Source: CAYYWP01 sp050176585
GTDB taxonomy: Bacteria; Desulfobacterota; Binatia; HRBIN30; CADEER01
DNA: 64,000 nucleotides
Direction of reading: 5' to 3'
NCBI GenBank assembly: GCA_050176585.1
Contig: JBFXHX010000001.1
Coordinates: forward strand, 62,001-126,000
Shown here: piece by piece, positions 25,483 to 35,816 of the stretch
How the letters are laid out: each line of letters opens with the position of its first letter
Position numbering within the stretch: the stretch's first letter is position 1
The notes under the pieces: generated by a model
Database searches by the model: none
Told to the model about the DNA's origin: nothing
Seen by the model: the letters and a program-made list of their open reading frames with translations, nothing else
Made by a program: the position numbers and the translations under genes

Positions 25483-26820
25483 ATGGATAAACCCTGGCGT
25501 GCCGCAGTCGAAGCGACCGCCGAAGAGCTGCCTGAAGGCGATCTGCGCGAGATTCTCGACCGCCTACGGCCATTGGCCTTGCACGGCGACGCGATCATCG
25601 TGGAAGCGCCGAGCAAGCTCGTCGCGGATGTGGTGCGCGCACGCTGTCTCCCGGTGCTTGAGCAGGCGCTGGCGCAGACCAGTGGCGGCGCTTTGCGGAC
25701 GCTGGTCCTGACGCTGCCGAGCGTGGGGCAGCAAGAGCTATTTCCGCCGGCTGCGGAGCCGTCGCCAAGGGCCGGCAAGCTGGCGGTGCGCCGCTCCGCC
25801 TTATTGCCCAAGTACACCTTCGGCAATTTCGTCGTCGGCGCCAGCAATCAGTTCGCGCACGCCGCTTCGAAAGCGGTCGCAAACCAGCCCGGCGACCACT
25901 ACAACCCGCTGTTCATCTACGGCGGTGTCGGCCTCGGCAAGACCCATCTAGTCAACGCGATCGGCCATCAGGTGCTCGACCGCAACGAGGAAGCGCGCGT
26001 CGTCTACCTGTCCTCCGAGTCGTTCATGAACGAGCTCATCGCCGCGCTGCGCAAAGACCGTATGGACGAGTTCAAGTCGCGCTTCCGTCGCATCGATGTA
26101 TTGATCGTCGACGACGTGCAGTTTCTAGCCGGCCGCGAACGCACGCAGGAGGAATTTTTCCACACCTTCAACTCGCTCTACGAAGGCCACCACCAGATCG
26201 TCCTCACGTCGGACAAATTTCCCAAGGAGATTCCGGATCTCGAGGAACGCCTCCGCAACCGGTTCGAGTGGGGGCTGATCGCCGACATCCAGCCCCCGGA
26301 CGTGGAAACTCGCGTGGCGATTCTCGAGAAGAAAGCCGAGTTGGAGGGAATCGACCTGCCGCAGGAGGTGGCGATTTTCCTGGCCACGAACATGGACTCG
26401 AATGTGCGCGAGCTGGAGGGATCACTGACGCGCCTGGGCGCTTTCGCGTCGCTCAACAAGTGCCCGATCACGGTCGATTTCGCCCGCGAGGTGCTCCAAA
26501 GCGTCCTGCGCGACCGCGGCGCGCGCGCGATCACCATCGAGTCGATTCAGAAGGCCGTGTGCGACTTCTTCCACATCCGCCCCAACGATCTCCGCTCCAA
26601 GCGGCGTACCCGCACGATTGCCCTCCCCCGCCAGGTCGCCATGTACCTGTGCCGCCGCTACACCAACGCCTCTTTTCCGGTGATCGGGGACCGCTTCGGT
26701 GGCCGCGACCACTCCACCGTCATTCACGCCACGCAGGTGATCGAGCGCCGCATACGCGATGACCCCGCATTACGCGCCACCGTCGAGCGGCTGGAACGCC
26801 TCTTGGAACGCCCGGTTTGA
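25483..26820 (+). CDS. dnaA: Chromosomal replication initiator protein DnaA
   Basis: The 445-residue protein has a helical domain I (1-80), a short linker domain II, and an AAA+ domain with YTFGNFVVGASNQFAHAA, Walker A GGVGLGKTH (147-155) and Walker B VLIVDDVQFL. Domain IV carries the DnaA box-binding signature GGRDHSTVIHA (406-416). It initiates replication and also regulates its own gene. The linker is short compared with E. coli. The ATG is unambiguous. Confidence 0.98.
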   Translation: MDKPWRAAVEATAEELPEGDLREILDRLRPLALHGDAIIVEAPSKLVADVVRARCLPVLEQALAQTSGGALRTLVLTLPSVGQQELFPPAAEPSPRAGKLAVRRSALLPKYTFGNFVVGASNQFAHAASKAVANQPGDHYNPLFIYGGVGLGKTHLVNAIGHQVLDRNEEARVVYLSSESFMNELIAALRKDRMDEFKSRFRRIDVLIVDDVQFLAGRERTQEEFFHTFNSLYEGHHQIVLTSDKFPKEIPDLEERLRNRFEWGLIADIQPPDVETRVAILEKKAELEGIDLPQEVAIFLATNMDSNVRELEGSLTRLGAFASLNKCPITVDFAREVLQSVLRDRGARAITIESIQKAVCDFFHIRPNDLRSKRRTRTIALPRQVAMYLCRRYTNASFPVIGDRFGGRDHSTVIHATQVIERRIRDDPALRATVERLERLLERPV

Positions 26821-27081
26821 AGTGCAATGACTAGCACCGAGCCGGGCAGGGGTGAGCACGGCTTGTGGACGACTTGCGGAGAAGCGGCGGAGGGGCTGTG
26901 CGCGGACAACGGATCGGCAGACGAGGCGAAGCGAGCTCCGCCATCGACTCCACACCGCCACTGGTCTCGGCGCCATGCGCGACAGCGGTTTCCACACATC
27001 CACATGCCTTACTACTCTCTACTAGCTCTCTTAGATATACTTTCTCGGAGAAGAAGCGCGTCGGCGCACGGGCGGTGAGCC
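26821..27081. promoter_or_regulatory. dnaA-dnaN intergenic region, candidate origin unwinding site
   Basis: This 261-base spacer holds DnaA-box-like sites GTTTCCACA (26988-26996, one mismatch) and ACATCCACA (26996-27004, two mismatches) head to tail. A weaker minus-strand site lies at 26864-26872. The pair is followed by the short linker TGCC and then an AT-rich tract from 27009 to about 27045 starting TTACTACTC. That order of box, short linker and [C/T]T[A/T] triplets is the layout described for the basal unwinding system of B. subtilis (DnaA-trios). The tract stands out as one of the few AT-rich patches in this GC-rich window. Confidence 0.6.
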
Positions 27082-28188
27082 ATGGAATTCACCATCCAGC
27101 GGACTGAACTCCTCGCAGGCCTCTACCTCACACAGGGGATCGTCGAGCGGCGGACTACGATCCCAATTCTCGGCAACGTCCTCATCGAAAGTGACGGCGA
27201 AAGAGTCATCCTCTCCGCCACCGATCAGGAAATCGCCGTACGGCGGCAGTGCATCGCTGCCGTGAAGAAGAAGGGTACCCTGACCGCGAACGCCCGCAAG
27301 CTCTACGAGATGGTGCGCGAGATACCGGACGGGGACGTGCGGATCCGCCAACAGGACAACAACTGGATCGAGGTCGTCGCCGGGCGCTCGCGGTTCCGTC
27401 TGGTCGGGCTCGACGCGCGCGAGTTTCCGGCCATGGCCGAGGCGCCGGCCGGAGCTCTGGGCATACGCATCGCCGCCGATGTCCTCACCGAGATGCTCGA
27501 GTACACCATCTTCGCGGTCTCCGGGGATGAGACCCGGGTGAACCTGAACGGCATCCATGTGGAGCGCGCGCCCGATGGGCGGTTGCGGATGGTGGCGACC
27601 GACGGCCATCGGCTGGCGATGATCACCCGTACGGCGGAATCGGTAGAGCTGGCCAAGGGAATCACGATCCCCCGAAAGGCTGTGCTCGAGCTCCGCAAAA
27701 TGCTGGAGGGGGGTGACGAGGGCGTAGAGATCGGCGTCGCCGGCGGTGTGGCGTACGCCGTGCGCGGGCGAGTGCAAATGGCGATGCGGCTCGTCGAAGG
27801 CGAGTTTCCAGACTACAACCAAGTCGTTCCGCCAAAGTCGCAACGGCATGCGGTGCTGGACGCCGCGGCTTTGCACGCCGCGTTGCGCCGCGTGTCAGTG
27901 GTATCCAGCGAGCGAACGCGCGGCGTCAAACTGCAGTTCGATGCCGCCAAACTGGAGCTCACGACCATCAATCCCGACGTCGGCGAAGCGGCTGAGGAAA
28001 TCGAAGTCGAATACGACGGTGACCCGCTCAGCATCGGTTTCAACGCGCGCTACCTGCTGGATGTCCTGTCGGTGCTGCCCGCTGATCGGCGCGTCGAGAT
28101 CGGCCTCACGGACGAAGTCAGCCCCGGCGCGATCCGCGCTGTGGATGATGCAGATTATCGTTATATCGTGATGCCGATGCGGCTCTAA
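27082..28188 (+). CDS. dnaN: DNA polymerase III sliding clamp (beta subunit)
   Basis: The 368-residue protein has the three-domain clamp fold. Recognisable parts are RRTTIPILGNVLIES near residue 22, VLTEMLEYTIFAVSGDETRVNLNGIH in domain II, and a C-terminal end YRYIVMPMRL, typical of DnaN. It tethers polymerase III and many repair proteins. The ATG is preceded by GGTGAG. It follows dnaA after the candidate unwinding site. Confidence 0.97.
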   Translation: MEFTIQRTELLAGLYLTQGIVERRTTIPILGNVLIESDGERVILSATDQEIAVRRQCIAAVKKKGTLTANARKLYEMVREIPDGDVRIRQQDNNWIEVVAGRSRFRLVGLDAREFPAMAEAPAGALGIRIAADVLTEMLEYTIFAVSGDETRVNLNGIHVERAPDGRLRMVATDGHRLAMITRTAESVELAKGITIPRKAVLELRKMLEGGDEGVEIGVAGGVAYAVRGRVQMAMRLVEGEFPDYNQVVPPKSQRHAVLDAAALHAALRRVSVVSSERTRGVKLQFDAAKLELTTINPDVGEAAEEIEVEYDGDPLSIGFNARYLLDVLSVLPADRRVEIGLTDEVSPGAIRAVDDADYRYIVMPMRL

Positions 28189-28369
28189 GATCGGCGTGAA
28201 AAAAGCCGGCTAGCAGCCCTCGCTGGCGGTCCCGTGCCGGGCCCCGAATGCGTCCCGGAAGCGACCGCATAAGCTCCTGTAACTCCACGCTTTCTTGGTC
28301 CGTTTCCGCGCTTTATCTCGAGCGCCGCATGTGGTACGCTAACGAGAATAACAAACGGCGGATCAGAGC

Positions 28370-30817
28370 GTGGGCATAGACGGCGATTCAGAATTTCAAC
28401 CGCGGCGCGATAGCGGCGATTACGGGGCAGAGGAGATCACCGTTCTCGAGGGCCTCGAGGCGGTCCGCAAACGCCCCGGAATGTACATCGGAGACACGGC
28501 CGAGCGGGGTCTGCACCACCTGGTCTTTGAGGTTGTGGACAACTCCATCGACGAGGCCATGGCAGGGTATTGCCGCAACATCGGCGTGTCTTTGCACATC
28601 GATGGATCGGTCACTGTCGAGGACGATGGCCGCGGCATTCCGGTCGAGATTCACTCGAAAGAAGGGATTTCTGCCGCCGAGGTGGTGCTCACCAAGTTGC
28701 ATGCCGGGGGGAAATTCGACTCGGGGGCGTACAAGGTCTCTGGGGGCTTGCACGGCGTCGGCGTCTCCGTGGTGAACGCGCTCTCCGAAACGCTCGCCGT
28801 AGAGATCAAGCGCGGCGGGAAGGTGTATGCGCAGCGATATCAGCGTGGCAAACCGCTGGCCCCGCTTGCCGAGATCGGCACCAGTGACCAGACCGGCACA
28901 AAGGTGTCCTTCAAACCGGACGCGGAGATTTTCGAACGGACGGAATTCAGCTTCGACACTCTGTCGCAGCGCCTGCGCGAACTCGCCTTCCTCAACCGCG
29001 GCGTGCGCATCGTCATCGAGGAACAAGCCACCCAGAAGCGGCACGAGTTCCAGTACAAGGGCGGCATCGAGGAGTTCGTCCGCCATCTGAACCGCGCCAA
29101 GACGCCGATCCACCCGACCGTGATCAGCCTCACCGGCGAGCGCGAGGGCGTCGAGATCGAAGCGGCCTTGCAGTGGAACGAGGGCTACGCCGAGGCGATC
29201 TTCTCCTTCGCGAACAACATCAACACCAGCGAGGGCGGCACCCACCTCACGGGGTTCAAAGGCGCGCTCACGCGCACGTTGAACGCGTACGCGACCTCGG
29301 CTGGCATGCTGAAAAACGCCGAGGCGTTGCAGGGCGAGGATACGCGCGAAGGGCTCACCGCGGTGATCAGCGTCAAGTTGCCGCAACCGCAATTCGAGGG
29401 CCAGACGAAGACGAAGCTCGGCAACAGCGACGTGCGCGGCTATGTGGAAGCGCTCGTCAATGAGAAGCTCGGCGAGTATGTGGAAGAGCATCCGGCCGAG
29501 GCAAAGGCGATCGTCTTGAAGGGCCTCGATGCCGCGCGGGTGCGCGAGGCGACGCGCAAGGCGAAGGATCTGGCGCGCCGCAAGGGCGCGCTCGATTCAG
29601 CCGCGCTTCCGGGCAAGCTCGCCGACTGTCAGGAGCGCGACCCCGCCCTCTCCGAGCTCTACATCGTCGAGGGTGATTCGGCCGGCGGCTCAGCCAAGCA
29701 GGGCCGCGACCGCCGCAATCAGGCCGTGCTGCCGTTGCGCGGCAAGATTCTGAACGTGGAGAAGGCGCGCTTCGACAAGATGCTCTCGTCGCAGGAAATC
29801 CGCGTGCTGATCACCGCGCTCGGCACCGGTGTCGGTAAGCCGGAGGACAAAGACCTCGCGAAACTCCGCTATCACACGGTCATCGTGATGACCGACGCGG
29901 ACGTCGACGGCTCGCACATCCGCACGCTCCTGCTAACGTTCTTCTATCGCCACTTTGCCGAACTCATCGAGCGCGGCCACATCTACATCGCGCAACCGCC
30001 GCTGTTTCGCGTGAAGAAGGGGAAGAGCGAGCAGTATCTCAAGGACGAGCACGCGCTCGGCGATTACCTCCTGGAGCTCGGCACGAAGGACACGGAATTG
30101 CGGGCGCGCGACGGCACCGCATGGCGCGGCGAGCCGCTGCGTCAGTTGATCAGGCAGCACATGCGCTTCGATCACATCCTCGACATCGTGGCGCGGCAGC
30201 GAAAGAATCGCGACGTCGTGGCGGGTCTAGCCTTCGACCCAGAGTTCAGCGCTGCCGCGCTGGCCGATCGGGCTGCCATCGGGCCACTGATCGAACGCAC
30301 CCGCGAGCGCATCCTGGCGAACGCGCCGGAGCTGGCGCCGCTGACCATCACCGTGGCGGACGACAGCGAGCACGGTTCCGTGCGACTGGTGATCCGCGCC
30401 CGGCAGAACGGCAGCGCCCAGGAGATGGTCGTCGACGCGCCGTTCTGCGCGAGCCCGGAGTTCAGCGAGCTGCAGCGCCTGGCTACCGACCTGCGCGCCG
30501 CCGGTTCTCCCCCATTCACGATCGGCAATGGGGAGAAAGCGGCGAACGCGCCGACGTTGGGCGCAGCGGTTGCGGAGATCCTCAGCCACGCGCGGAAAGG
30601 CTTAGACATCCAGCGCTACAAAGGTCTGGGGGAGATGAACCCCGATCAGCTGTGGGCGACGACGATGAACCCGGAGACGCGCACGTTGTTGCAGGTGCGG
30701 ATCGAGGATGCCTACGAGGCAGACGAGATCTTCTCCACGCTGATGGGCGACGAGGTCGAGCCGCGGCGCAAGTTCATCGAAGACAACGCGCTGGCGGTGA
30801 AGAACCTCGACATTTGA
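28370..30817 (+). CDS. gyrB: DNA gyrase subunit B
   Basis: The 815-residue subunit has the GHKL ATPase (EVVDNSIDEAMAG, DDGRGIPVE, SGGLHGVGVSVVNALS) and the Toprim domain (EGDSAGGSAKQGRDR and TDADVDGSHI). Between Toprim and the C-terminus lies an insert of about 170 residues (from TAWRGEPL on), as in E. coli and other Gram-negative bacteria. This supports a proteobacterial-type lineage. The only suitable start is a GTG; ATG codons lie too far inside. Gene order dnaA-dnaN-gyrB lacks recF, which usually separates dnaN and gyrB. Confidence 0.97.
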   Translation: MGIDGDSEFQPRRDSGDYGAEEITVLEGLEAVRKRPGMYIGDTAERGLHHLVFEVVDNSIDEAMAGYCRNIGVSLHIDGSVTVEDDGRGIPVEIHSKEGISAAEVVLTKLHAGGKFDSGAYKVSGGLHGVGVSVVNALSETLAVEIKRGGKVYAQRYQRGKPLAPLAEIGTSDQTGTKVSFKPDAEIFERTEFSFDTLSQRLRELAFLNRGVRIVIEEQATQKRHEFQYKGGIEEFVRHLNRAKTPIHPTVISLTGEREGVEIEAALQWNEGYAEAIFSFANNINTSEGGTHLTGFKGALTRTLNAYATSAGMLKNAEALQGEDTREGLTAVISVKLPQPQFEGQTKTKLGNSDVRGYVEALVNEKLGEYVEEHPAEAKAIVLKGLDAARVREATRKAKDLARRKGALDSAALPGKLADCQERDPALSELYIVEGDSAGGSAKQGRDRRNQAVLPLRGKILNVEKARFDKMLSSQEIRVLITALGTGVGKPEDKDLAKLRYHTVIVMTDADVDGSHIRTLLLTFFYRHFAELIERGHIYIAQPPLFRVKKGKSEQYLKDEHALGDYLLELGTKDTELRARDGTAWRGEPLRQLIRQHMRFDHILDIVARQRKNRDVVAGLAFDPEFSAAALADRAAIGPLIERTRERILANAPELAPLTITVADDSEHGSVRLVIRARQNGSAQEMVVDAPFCASPEFSELQRLATDLRAAGSPPFTIGNGEKAANAPTLGAAVAEILSHARKGLDIQRYKGLGEMNPDQLWATTMNPETRTLLQVRIEDAYEADEIFSTLMGDEVEPRRKFIEDNALAVKNLDI

Positions 30818-30966
30818 GCACGGCAGCGGCGCTCGCGCTGAGGCTGTGTGGGTGCGGCTGGAGGGGCCGGGGAGTTGAGCGGGGTGGCGCGCGGGTTCAG
30901 GCCGCAGGCGCCGCACGAACGGTCGATCGGCAGTCGCGGCGAGCGCGCCGCCGCCGGCACACATGA

Positions 30967-33450
30967 ATGATGGAAACGCACAAGGATAAGGTACCCGTCG
31001 CGATCGAAGACGAGATGCGGCAGTCCTACATGGACTACGCCATGTCCGTCATCATCGGGCGCGCCCTGCCCGATGCCCGGGACGGGCTCAAGCCCGTACA
31101 TCGCCGTGCGCTCTTTGCGATGTACGACCTCAACAACGACTGGAACCGGCCGTACAAGAAATCGGCGCGCATCGTCGGCGACGTCATCGGCAAGTACCAC
31201 CCACATGGCGAGAGCGCCGTGTACGACACCATCGTTCGTATGGTGCAGGATTTCGCCCTCCGGTACCCGCTCGTCGACGGCCAGGGCAACTTCGGCTCGA
31301 TCGATGGCGATCCGCCCGCTGCGATGCGATACACCGAGGTGCGCATGGCGCGCCTCGCCGGCGAGCTCCTGGCCGACCTCGACAAGGAGACCGTAGACTT
31401 CGCGCCAAACTACGACGAGACCATGACCGAGCCGGTGGTCTTGCCGGCGCGTATTCCGAATCTCTTGATCAATGGCTCGTCCGGCATCGCTGTCGGGATG
31501 GCGACCAACGTGCCGCCGCACAACCTCAGCGAGGTGATCGACGGGCTCATCGCATTGATCGAGAACCCGGCGCTGACGATCGGCGAGCTGCTGCAGTACA
31601 TCCCGGGGCCGGATTTTCCCACCGCCGGGTTCCTGCACGGGCGGGCGGCCATCCGCGAGGCGTATCAGACTGGTCGCGGCGTGCTGATCATGCGCGCGCG
31701 TACGGAGATCGAAAGCGGCGGCGACAAGGGTAGGGACAAGATCATCGTCCGCGAGTTGCCGTATCAGGTGAACAAGGCGCGCCTGATCGAGCGCATGGCA
31801 GAGCTCGTCAACGAGAAGCGCGTGGACGGTATCGCCGACCTGCGCGACGAATCGGACCGCGACGGCATGCGGGTGGTGATCGAGCTCAAGCGCGACGCGG
31901 TGCCGGAAGTCGTGCAAAACCAGCTATTCAAGCTGACGCAACTGCAAGACTCGTTCGGCGTGAACATGCTCGCGATCGTGGGCGGCCGGCCCCAATTGCT
32001 GACGCTCAAAGACGCCCTGCAGGTGTTCATCGACCACCGCAAGGAGGTGGTCATCCGCCGCACGGTGTACGACCTGCGCAAGGCCGAGGAGCGCCTGCAC
32101 ATCCTCGAGGGCCTGCGGCTGGCGATCGAGAATCTCGACGCCGTGATCGCGCTGATCCGCACCGCCACCGACCCGGCGACGGCGCGAACCGGGTTGGTCA
32201 GCCAGTTCGGTCTGAGCGAAGCGCAGGCGCAAGCGATCCTCGACCTGCGCCTGCAGCGCCTCACCAACCTCGAGCGCGACAAGATCCTCGAGGAGCACGC
32301 GGATGTGTTACGGCTGATCGCGCGCTATCGCGAAATCCTCGCCGATGAGCGCGAGGTCGCGAAGATCATCGTCACCGAGCTTCAGGAGGTGCGGACGCAG
32401 TACGGCGATGCGCGCCGCACGGTGATCGTCGACGAGTCGGCCGACCTGAGCGTCGAGGATCTCATCGCCGAGTCCGACATGGTCGTGACGGTCTCGCACG
32501 AGGGCTACATCAAGCGCAGCCCCGTCGCCGAGTATCGCGCGCAGCGCCGCGGCGGACGCGGCAAGATCGGCGCGACGACCAAGGATGAGGATTTCATCGA
32601 GCACCTGTTCATCGCCTCCACCCACGCGTACATCCTCGTGTTCACCACCGGCGGCCAGCTCTACTGGATCAAGGTCCACGAGATTCCGCAGGCCGGGCGC
32701 GCCGCGCGCGGCAAGGCCATCGTGAACCTGCTCAATCTCCGCGAGAATGAGAAGGTCTCCGCATTTCTCCCGGTGCGGGAGTTCGCGCCTGGGCGGTTCG
32801 TGCTCTTCGCGACCAAGGATGGCACCGTGAAGAAGACCGCCCTCGAGGAGTATGCGAATCCGCGCCCGTCGGGCATCATCGCGATCAAGCTGAATCCCGG
32901 TGACGAGGTGATCGGTGTGCGGCTGACCGACGGCGATCAGGAAGTGATCCTGTCCACGGCCGGCGGGCAGGCCATTCGCTTTCGCGAGGCCGATGTGCGC
33001 CCGATGGGTCGCAATGCCGCGGGCGTGCGCGGGATGACGCTCGAGCAGGGCGACGCCGGGGTGGCGGTGGACGTAGTCACCCCGGACACTACGCTGCTCG
33101 CGGTCGCCGAGAAGGGCTACGGCAAGCGCACCGCGCTCGACGAGTACCGCCTCACCGGGCGCGGCGGCAAGGGCATCATCACGATGAACGTCACGGACAA
33201 GACCGGCCGGGTCGTCGGCGTGCGGATGGTGCGCGACGACGACCACGTCATGCTCATCACCGACGGCGGCAAACTGATTCGCATGCCGGTCCGCGACATC
33301 TCCGTCATCGGCCGGAACACGCAGGGCGTTCGCCTCATCGACCTGGCCGAAGGCGAGGCGGTGGTCGGCCTCGCGAGCCTCGCCGAAAAAGACGGCGAAG
33401 ACGGCGGCGGCCGCGAGGCCGAGCCCGCGCTCAGCGACGCCGGGACCTGA
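30967..33450 (+). CDS. gyrA: DNA gyrase subunit A
   Basis: The 827-residue subunit has the breakage-reunion domain with catalytic Y122 (AAMRYTEVRM) in the same number as E. coli. The quinolone region reads KYHPHGESAVYD, with wild-type S83 and D87; residue 82 is Glu rather than Asp. The C-terminal beta-pinwheel carries a GyrA box QRRGGRG (Lys to Arg variant) followed by repeat blades (RGKAIVNLL, GRGGKGIITM). The last 15-20 residues are acidic and Gly-rich. It starts at a double ATG. Confidence 0.97.
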   Translation: MMETHKDKVPVAIEDEMRQSYMDYAMSVIIGRALPDARDGLKPVHRRALFAMYDLNNDWNRPYKKSARIVGDVIGKYHPHGESAVYDTIVRMVQDFALRYPLVDGQGNFGSIDGDPPAAMRYTEVRMARLAGELLADLDKETVDFAPNYDETMTEPVVLPARIPNLLINGSSGIAVGMATNVPPHNLSEVIDGLIALIENPALTIGELLQYIPGPDFPTAGFLHGRAAIREAYQTGRGVLIMRARTEIESGGDKGRDKIIVRELPYQVNKARLIERMAELVNEKRVDGIADLRDESDRDGMRVVIELKRDAVPEVVQNQLFKLTQLQDSFGVNMLAIVGGRPQLLTLKDALQVFIDHRKEVVIRRTVYDLRKAEERLHILEGLRLAIENLDAVIALIRTATDPATARTGLVSQFGLSEAQAQAILDLRLQRLTNLERDKILEEHADVLRLIARYREILADEREVAKIIVTELQEVRTQYGDARRTVIVDESADLSVEDLIAESDMVVTVSHEGYIKRSPVAEYRAQRRGGRGKIGATTKDEDFIEHLFIASTHAYILVFTTGGQLYWIKVHEIPQAGRAARGKAIVNLLNLRENEKVSAFLPVREFAPGRFVLFATKDGTVKKTALEEYANPRPSGIIAIKLNPGDEVIGVRLTDGDQEVILSTAGGQAIRFREADVRPMGRNAAGVRGMTLEQGDAGVAVDVVTPDTTLLAVAEKGYGKRTALDEYRLTGRGGKGIITMNVTDKTGRVVGVRMVRDDDHVMLITDGGKLIRMPVRDISVIGRNTQGVRLIDLAEGEAVVGLASLAEKDGEDGGGREAEPALSDAGT

Positions 33451-33646
33451 TCCGGCATCACTTGCGCGCTGCCATAGGCCGTGCGCCCCGTGGCGTGCGA
33501 AGCGCCCGCGCAAGGCCGCGCGATACGCCGGCCGAATCGGTGCCCGCAACGCAGCGGTCCGCAACGCGCCGCAACCGCCGGCGTGGTGCGCAGAGCGCAC
33601 AGCAGGGCGCACGCGGAACACGCCGCCGTGTCGCAAGTCTGCACGG

Positions 33647-35809
33647 ATGACTGATGAAACGCGAGATCGATGCATGATTCGCTATACAGACAGTAAGTCT
33701 TGGTCTATGCTTTCTGCCGCTTTGTGGTCCATTCAGACCAAGACCACGTTTGGTTTGGCGGTCGGCGCGTTGGCACTCATCGCGGTTGCCGTCGCGAGTC
33801 AGCGCAGCACCACCAGCCTGGTGGCGACCGCCAAGTGGGTCGCGCAAAGCCACGGGGTGTTGGAGCATCTCGCGGCCACGCAGGGTGCACTGAACTCGGC
33901 GGAATCGGCCCTCCGCGCCTATGTCATCACCGGCAACGAGGTGGATCGGGGCGAGTTCGCCGCCGGCGAACAACACGTATTGGCGAAGATCGCGGGACTA
34001 CGTGAGCTGACCCACGACGATCCGCGGCAACGAGCGCGGTGCAACACGGTCGCCGAACTCGCTACCAAACACCTCGCGGCACTGCGCGCCGCCGCTGACA
34101 CCCGGCAGCGCTTCGGCTTCGACGCCGCCGTCGCGCAAATGCGAGGGTCGCCGGGGCCGGACCTGATGGACGACGTGACCGCCGAGCTGGCGTCAATGGC
34201 GGCGGCCGAGCAGGCGCGACTCGATACGCGCGCGCGCGCGGCGGAGGCCGGCGCGCAGCGCACGACGATCGCGATCTTGAGTGCGACCGGCCTCGCGCTG
34301 GCCGTCGGCGTCGTCGCCGCCATTCTCGTGCGGCGCGAGATGCGGGCGCGCGATGGCACGCAAGCCGAGCTGCGCGCCATCCTGGACAACTCACCGGTCG
34401 TGATCGCGGTACGCGATTTCGCCGGCCGCTTTGTCGTCTTCAACCAGCAGGCGGAACGCACGCTGCGGATGCGCGCCGCGGAGGTGATCGGCCGTACGAT
34501 AGAGCAGCTGCGGCCCGACCTCGCCGAGGTTTGGCGCGCGCACGATCAACGGGTGCTCGATAGCGGCGTGCCGCTCACGGTGGAGGAGGAAGTTCCTCAA
34601 GCGGATGGCGTGCATGTCTACCTCTCGACGCGTTTCCTGTTGCGCGGCATCAACGGCGTCCCTGACGGCATCTGCACCATCGCGAATGATGTGACGGAGC
34701 GCCGGGCCATGACGGACCTCCTGCATCAACGCGCGCGCGAGATCGAAGATTTGTACGACCTGGCACCGTGTGGGTATCACTCGCTCGACGTCAACGGGGT
34801 CTTCAAACGCATCAACCGCACGGCGCTGAGCTGGCTCGACTACGATCGCGAGGAGTTGGTCGGCCAGCGGAATTTCGCCGACGTCCTGACGCCGGAGAGC
34901 GCGGCCCGGTTCGCGGACGCATTCGCGCGCTTCAAGGTGAGCGGGTCCGTGCGAAACATTGAATTCGACTTGCTCCGCAAGGACGGCACCACGCTGCCGG
35001 TGGCGCTCAGCGCGACCGCGGTGCGCGACGGCGACGGGAGCTTTCTCTACAGCCGTACGACGTACTTCGATATCAGCGACCGCAGGCAGATGGAGGCGGC
35101 GCTCCGGCAACGCACGGCCGATGCCGAGGCGGCCACCAAGGACCTCGAGGCATTCAGCTATTCGGTGTCGCACGACCTGCGCGCGCCCCTGCGCCATCTG
35201 GACGGGTTCATCGCGCTCCTGCGTAAGCGCGAGGGCGCGCGGCTGGACGCCACCTCGGCCCGCTATGTGGACGTGATCTCAGCGGCGAGCGCCAAGATGG
35301 GCCAGCTCATCGACGACTTGTTGGACTTCTCGCGCACGGGTCGCGCGGAGCTGCGCGAGCAACGAGTTCCGATGACCGAGCTGGTCGAGGACCTACAGCG
35401 CGAGCTCGTCCCGCTGACGAAAGACCGCCAGATCAGCATCGAGATCGGTCCGTTGCCGGCGGTGCAGGCCGATCCCTCGTTGTTGCGGGTGGTATTTACG
35501 AATCTGCTCTCGAACGCGATCAAGTACACGACGCCGCGCGCGCTGGCGCGCATCGAGGTCGGTGTCCTGCCGCCGCTGAATGGCGAGGTGGTGACGTACG
35601 TGCGCGACAACGGCGTCGGCTTCGATCCGCAGTATGCGCACAAGCTGTTTGGAGTCTTTCAACGTCTGCACCGCGACGAAGAGTTCGAGGGCACCGGAGT
35701 GGGCTTGGCGACGGTGCGCCGCATCGTCGAACGGCATGGTGGGCGGGTGTGGGCAGAGGGGCAACTTGATGCCGGCGCGACCGTATATTTCTCGCTGAAG
35801 CGCGCCTGA
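33647..35809 (+). CDS. Hybrid-class sensor kinase: CHASE3-like, two PAS, HisKA
   Basis: The 720-residue protein has a membrane helix (about 34-52), a helical periplasmic domain resembling CHASE3 (ALNSAESALRAYVITGNE), a second helix (about 205-228), two PAS domains (about 238-355 and 370-480), and a kinase core. The H-box is FSYSVSHDLRAPLRHLDGF with H509, of the phytochrome-kinase type. The ATPase has DNGVGFD at 654-660 and GTGVGLA at 682-688. A receiver gene follows seven bases after the stop and is the likely partner. A Met nine codons downstream could also be the start; neither has a clear ribosome site. Confidence 0.88.
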   Translation: MTDETRDRCMIRYTDSKSWSMLSAALWSIQTKTTFGLAVGALALIAVAVASQRSTTSLVATAKWVAQSHGVLEHLAATQGALNSAESALRAYVITGNEVDRGEFAAGEQHVLAKIAGLRELTHDDPRQRARCNTVAELATKHLAALRAAADTRQRFGFDAAVAQMRGSPGPDLMDDVTAELASMAAAEQARLDTRARAAEAGAQRTTIAILSATGLALAVGVVAAILVRREMRARDGTQAELRAILDNSPVVIAVRDFAGRFVVFNQQAERTLRMRAAEVIGRTIEQLRPDLAEVWRAHDQRVLDSGVPLTVEEEVPQADGVHVYLSTRFLLRGINGVPDGICTIANDVTERRAMTDLLHQRAREIEDLYDLAPCGYHSLDVNGVFKRINRTALSWLDYDREELVGQRNFADVLTPESAARFADAFARFKVSGSVRNIEFDLLRKDGTTLPVALSATAVRDGDGSFLYSRTTYFDISDRRQMEAALRQRTADAEAATKDLEAFSYSVSHDLRAPLRHLDGFIALLRKREGARLDATSARYVDVISAASAKMGQLIDDLLDFSRTGRAELREQRVPMTELVEDLQRELVPLTKDRQISIEIGPLPAVQADPSLLRVVFTNLLSNAIKYTTPRALARIEVGVLPPLNGEVVTYVRDNGVGFDPQYAHKLFGVFQRLHRDEEFEGTGVGLATVRRIVERHGGRVWAEGQLDAGATVYFSLKRA

Positions 35810-35816
35810 GGTGTGG

